A stretch of 64,000 nt of DNA, taken from assembly GCF_030817055.1 (NCBI RefSeq), contig NZ_JAUSYV010000001.1:4178001-4242000 (forward strand). Direction: 5' to 3'. Positions within the stretch are counted from its first letter, which is position 1, and the number at the start of each line of letters is the position of its first letter. The stretch is from Bacillus sp. V2I10 (GTDB lineage: Bacteria > Bacillota > Bacilli > Bacillales > Bacillaceae). Positions 62,322-64,000 of the stretch are shown one piece after another. The position numbers and the translations under genes were made by a program. Below the pieces are notes generated by a model. That model ran no database searches. It saw nothing but the letters and a program-made list of their open reading frames with translations, and had not been told where the DNA came from.

Positions 62322-62687
62322 ATGCCTGAAGGATCTTACAAACATCTTACAGATAAAGACTATATAGAAATAAATAACAACCTCGCCGGAAGTGAACCAT
62401 TAGAAATTATCAAATGGACTTATAAAACGTTTAAAGATGAACTTGTCTATGCGTGCAGTTTTGGTGCAGAAGGGATTGTCCTCCTTGATCTAATCAGCAA
62501 GATACGCCCTGATGCACATGTTATTTTTAATTCTTTGCATAAGCGCGGATACCCAAGCATTGGCTGCATGCATTGTACTTTCCCTGTCAAAGACGGTAGT
62601 GATTTACGCTCAGGACGTTGGACCGGATTAACTAAAACCGAGTGCGGCTTGCACCTGAATTCATCAAATAATGAAGGAGTGCTGTAG
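62322..62687 (+). pseudogene. cysH: Phosphoadenylyl-sulfate reductase CysH with internal deletion
   Basis: The 121-residue frame has the N-terminus of PAPS reductase (LVYACSFGAEGIVLLDL, about 41-57, the ATP-like loop region) directly joined, after HVIF, to the C-terminal part NSLHKRGYPSIGCMHC and RSGRWTGLTKTECGLH. The normal protein is about 230 residues, so roughly 110 residues of the middle are missing in frame. The catalytic cysteine in ECGLH is kept. The protein is probably inactive. It begins the cysH-sat-cysC operon with GGGAGG before the ATG. Confidence 0.8.
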
Positions 62688-62689
62688 AC

Positions 62690-63832
62690 ATGATTGAGCC
62701 GCATGGCGGAACACTGGTCAATCGGATTAACACAGAATATGATCATTCAACGGTTGAACACGAAATAGAGCTGGATCGTTTTGCTTTATCAGATCTTGAA
62801 TTGATTGCAATAGGTGCCTATAGTCCGATTACTGGCTTTCTTGGAGAAAAAGATTACCAAAGCGTTTTAAATGAAATGAGACTATTAAGCGGTCACGTTT
62901 GGAGTATTCCGATAACACTCCCGGTTCCGGAAGAAAAAGCGAATTCTCTAAAAGAAGGTGAGACAGTTAAGCTTGTTCATAAAGGAACCGTTTACGGGAT
63001 ATTAAGAGTAGAAGAAAAATATCGTCCAAATAAACAATTGGAAGCTGAGAAAATATATCAAACAACGGATCTAGCTCACCCCGGTGTGAAAAAGCTATAC
63101 GAACGTCCCGACATTTACCTTGCCGGACCAATTACACTTGTAACACGTCCAGCCAAGAATGAATTTATTGAATTTTACCACGATCCAAGAGAAACGAGGG
63201 CTGCATTTAGGGAGCTGGGCTGGAATACAATTGTCGGCTTTCAAACTCGGAATCCTGTGCACCGTGCTCATGAATATATTCAAAAATCAGCTCTTGAAAT
63301 CGTTGATGGACTATTCCTTAACCCTCTGGTCGGTGAAACCAAGGAGGATGACATTCCTGCTCATATTCGGATGGAAAGTTATGAAGTATTACTTAATCAT
63401 TATTATCCTAAAAATCGTGTATTTCTTGCGGTGTTTCCAGCGGCTATGAGGTATGCAGGTCCAAAAGAAGCGATCTTTCATGCTATAGTGCGAAAAAATT
63501 ATGGCTGTACACATTTTATAGTTGGCCGGGATCACGCTGGGGTTGGCGATTATTATGGAACATACGATTCCCAGCTCATTTTCAAACATTTTACAGAAGA
63601 AGAGTTAGGTATTACCCCGTTGTTTTTTGAACACAGTTTTTATTGCAGGAAATGCGGGAATATGGCTTCAACTAAAACTTGCCCTCATAGTTCCCGGGAC
63701 CGAGTGATTCTCTCAGGTACTAAAGTAAGAGAAATGCTGAAAAATGGGGAAACGCCGCCTTTAGAGTTTAGCCGTCCGAAAGTCGCAGCAGTGCTAATTA
63801 GGGGTATGCAATTGGGGTTACAAGAAAAATGA
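62690..63832 (+). CDS. sat: Sulfate adenylyltransferase (ATP sulfurylase)
   Basis: A 380-residue enzyme that makes adenosine 5'-phosphosulfate from sulfate and ATP. The motifs GFQTRNPVHRAHE (about 182-194) and VGRDHAGVGDYYG (about 274-286) are complete. It starts two bases after the shortened cysH frame and overlaps the cysC start by four bases (ATGA), so the operon is tightly coupled. No defects seen. Confidence 0.93.
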   Translation: MIEPHGGTLVNRINTEYDHSTVEHEIELDRFALSDLELIAIGAYSPITGFLGEKDYQSVLNEMRLLSGHVWSIPITLPVPEEKANSLKEGETVKLVHKGTVYGILRVEEKYRPNKQLEAEKIYQTTDLAHPGVKKLYERPDIYLAGPITLVTRPAKNEFIEFYHDPRETRAAFRELGWNTIVGFQTRNPVHRAHEYIQKSALEIVDGLFLNPLVGETKEDDIPAHIRMESYEVLLNHYYPKNRVFLAVFPAAMRYAGPKEAIFHAIVRKNYGCTHFIVGRDHAGVGDYYGTYDSQLIFKHFTEEELGITPLFFEHSFYCRKCGNMASTKTCPHSSRDRVILSGTKVREMLKNGETPPLEFSRPKVAAVLIRGMQLGLQEK

Positions 63833-64000
63833 AAAAGGAGACAGACATCTTTGCACCTCATGTAAACATTATTTGGCATCGTGCTGCTGTGACGAAAGAA
63901 GCAAGAAGAAGACTAAACCGTCAAAGGAGTTCAGTCCTTTGGTTCACGGGTCTTTCCGGTGCAGGAAAATCCACAATAGCAAACGCACTCGAAAAACGGC
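63829..64000 (+). CDS. cysC: Adenylylsulfate kinase CysC (partial)
   Basis: Only the first 57 codons lie in the window. The P-loop GLSGAGKST is visible near residue 41-49, right after RSSVLWFT. It phosphorylates APS to PAPS. The ATG overlaps the sat stop by four bases. The remainder is outside the window. Confidence 0.88.
   Translation, partial: MKKETDIFAPHVNIIWHRAAVTKEARRRLNRQRSSVLWFTGLSGAGKSTIANALEKR

Overview
The window looks like a chromosome segment of a low-GC, spore-forming Bacillaceae (Bacillus or a close relative; I cannot fix the genus). The signs are AT-rich intergenic DNA, strong AGGAGG ribosome binding sites, frequent TTG/GTG starts, inherent terminators, a spore-specific YyaC protein, small Bacillus-type proteins (DUF2524, YozQ type), a SigB-like promoter and CcpA cre sites. 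No rRNA, tRNA, CRISPR array or insertion sequence was seen.

Layout. 0-8.6 kb: FMN reductase (SsuE-like), peptidoglycan-binding protein, PanF/YhdT pair, BCCT osmolyte transporter, an ECF sigma factor, a DUF4440-type protein, and a second ECF sigma factor in an operon with a ClpP paralogue. 8.9-20.9 kb: a nearly complete C-P lyase (phosphonate) locus on the minus strand in two transcription units: phnF-D-C-E1-E2, then phnG-H-I-J-K-M-acyltransferase-L-PHP phosphodiesterase. Both units start with the same promoter design (Pho-box-like repeats, a palindrome, a -10 box). The second permease gene phnE2 is frameshifted. 21-27.3 kb: sugar ABC importer with an oxidoreductase and a TIM-barrel isomerase, a cre site and a divergent AraC regulator. 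28-34.6 kb: organic-acid region with two paralogous LysR regulators, an AbrB-family permease, a CitMHS citrate transporter and a PrpF-family isomerase that share a short promoter motif; spore gene yyaC lies inside. 35-45.5 kb: LysE exporter facing a YqcI/YcgG protein, MOSC protein, DDAH-like hydrolase, RNase J paralogue, Mn-catalase behind a SigB-type promoter, amino-acid permease, GvpU-like protein, MFS exporter, YozQ-like protein.

45.6-48.6 kb: secreted type I pullulanase behind a promoter carrying cre sites. 48.7-49.4 kb: a noncoding array of nearly three 247-bp repeats; a diverged copy of its core lies 32 kb away, in opposite orientation, between phnE2 and phnG. 49.4-57.6 kb: accessory region with an LXG polymorphic toxin (WHH-type nuclease tail), its SUKH immunity protein, a DUF1643-like gene and a sunset-domain gene (both frameshifted), a DUF3895 protein, two GNAT acetyltransferases and a chimeric ORF with a MazG-like start. 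57.7-60.9 kb: NUDIX hydrolase converging on a PLD-helicase-DUF3427 protein. 61.2-64 kb: TSUP transporter, then cysH (large in-frame internal deletion), sat and the start of cysC.

How the parts work together: the phn genes import and degrade phosphonates under phosphate limitation; the carbohydrate and pullulan genes appear to be under CcpA control; the toxin region is typical accessory DNA. Three genes carry short-repeat or homopolymer frameshifts and one a large deletion, so either this strain is losing functions or the assembly has indels in simple repeats; read-level checking would separate the two.
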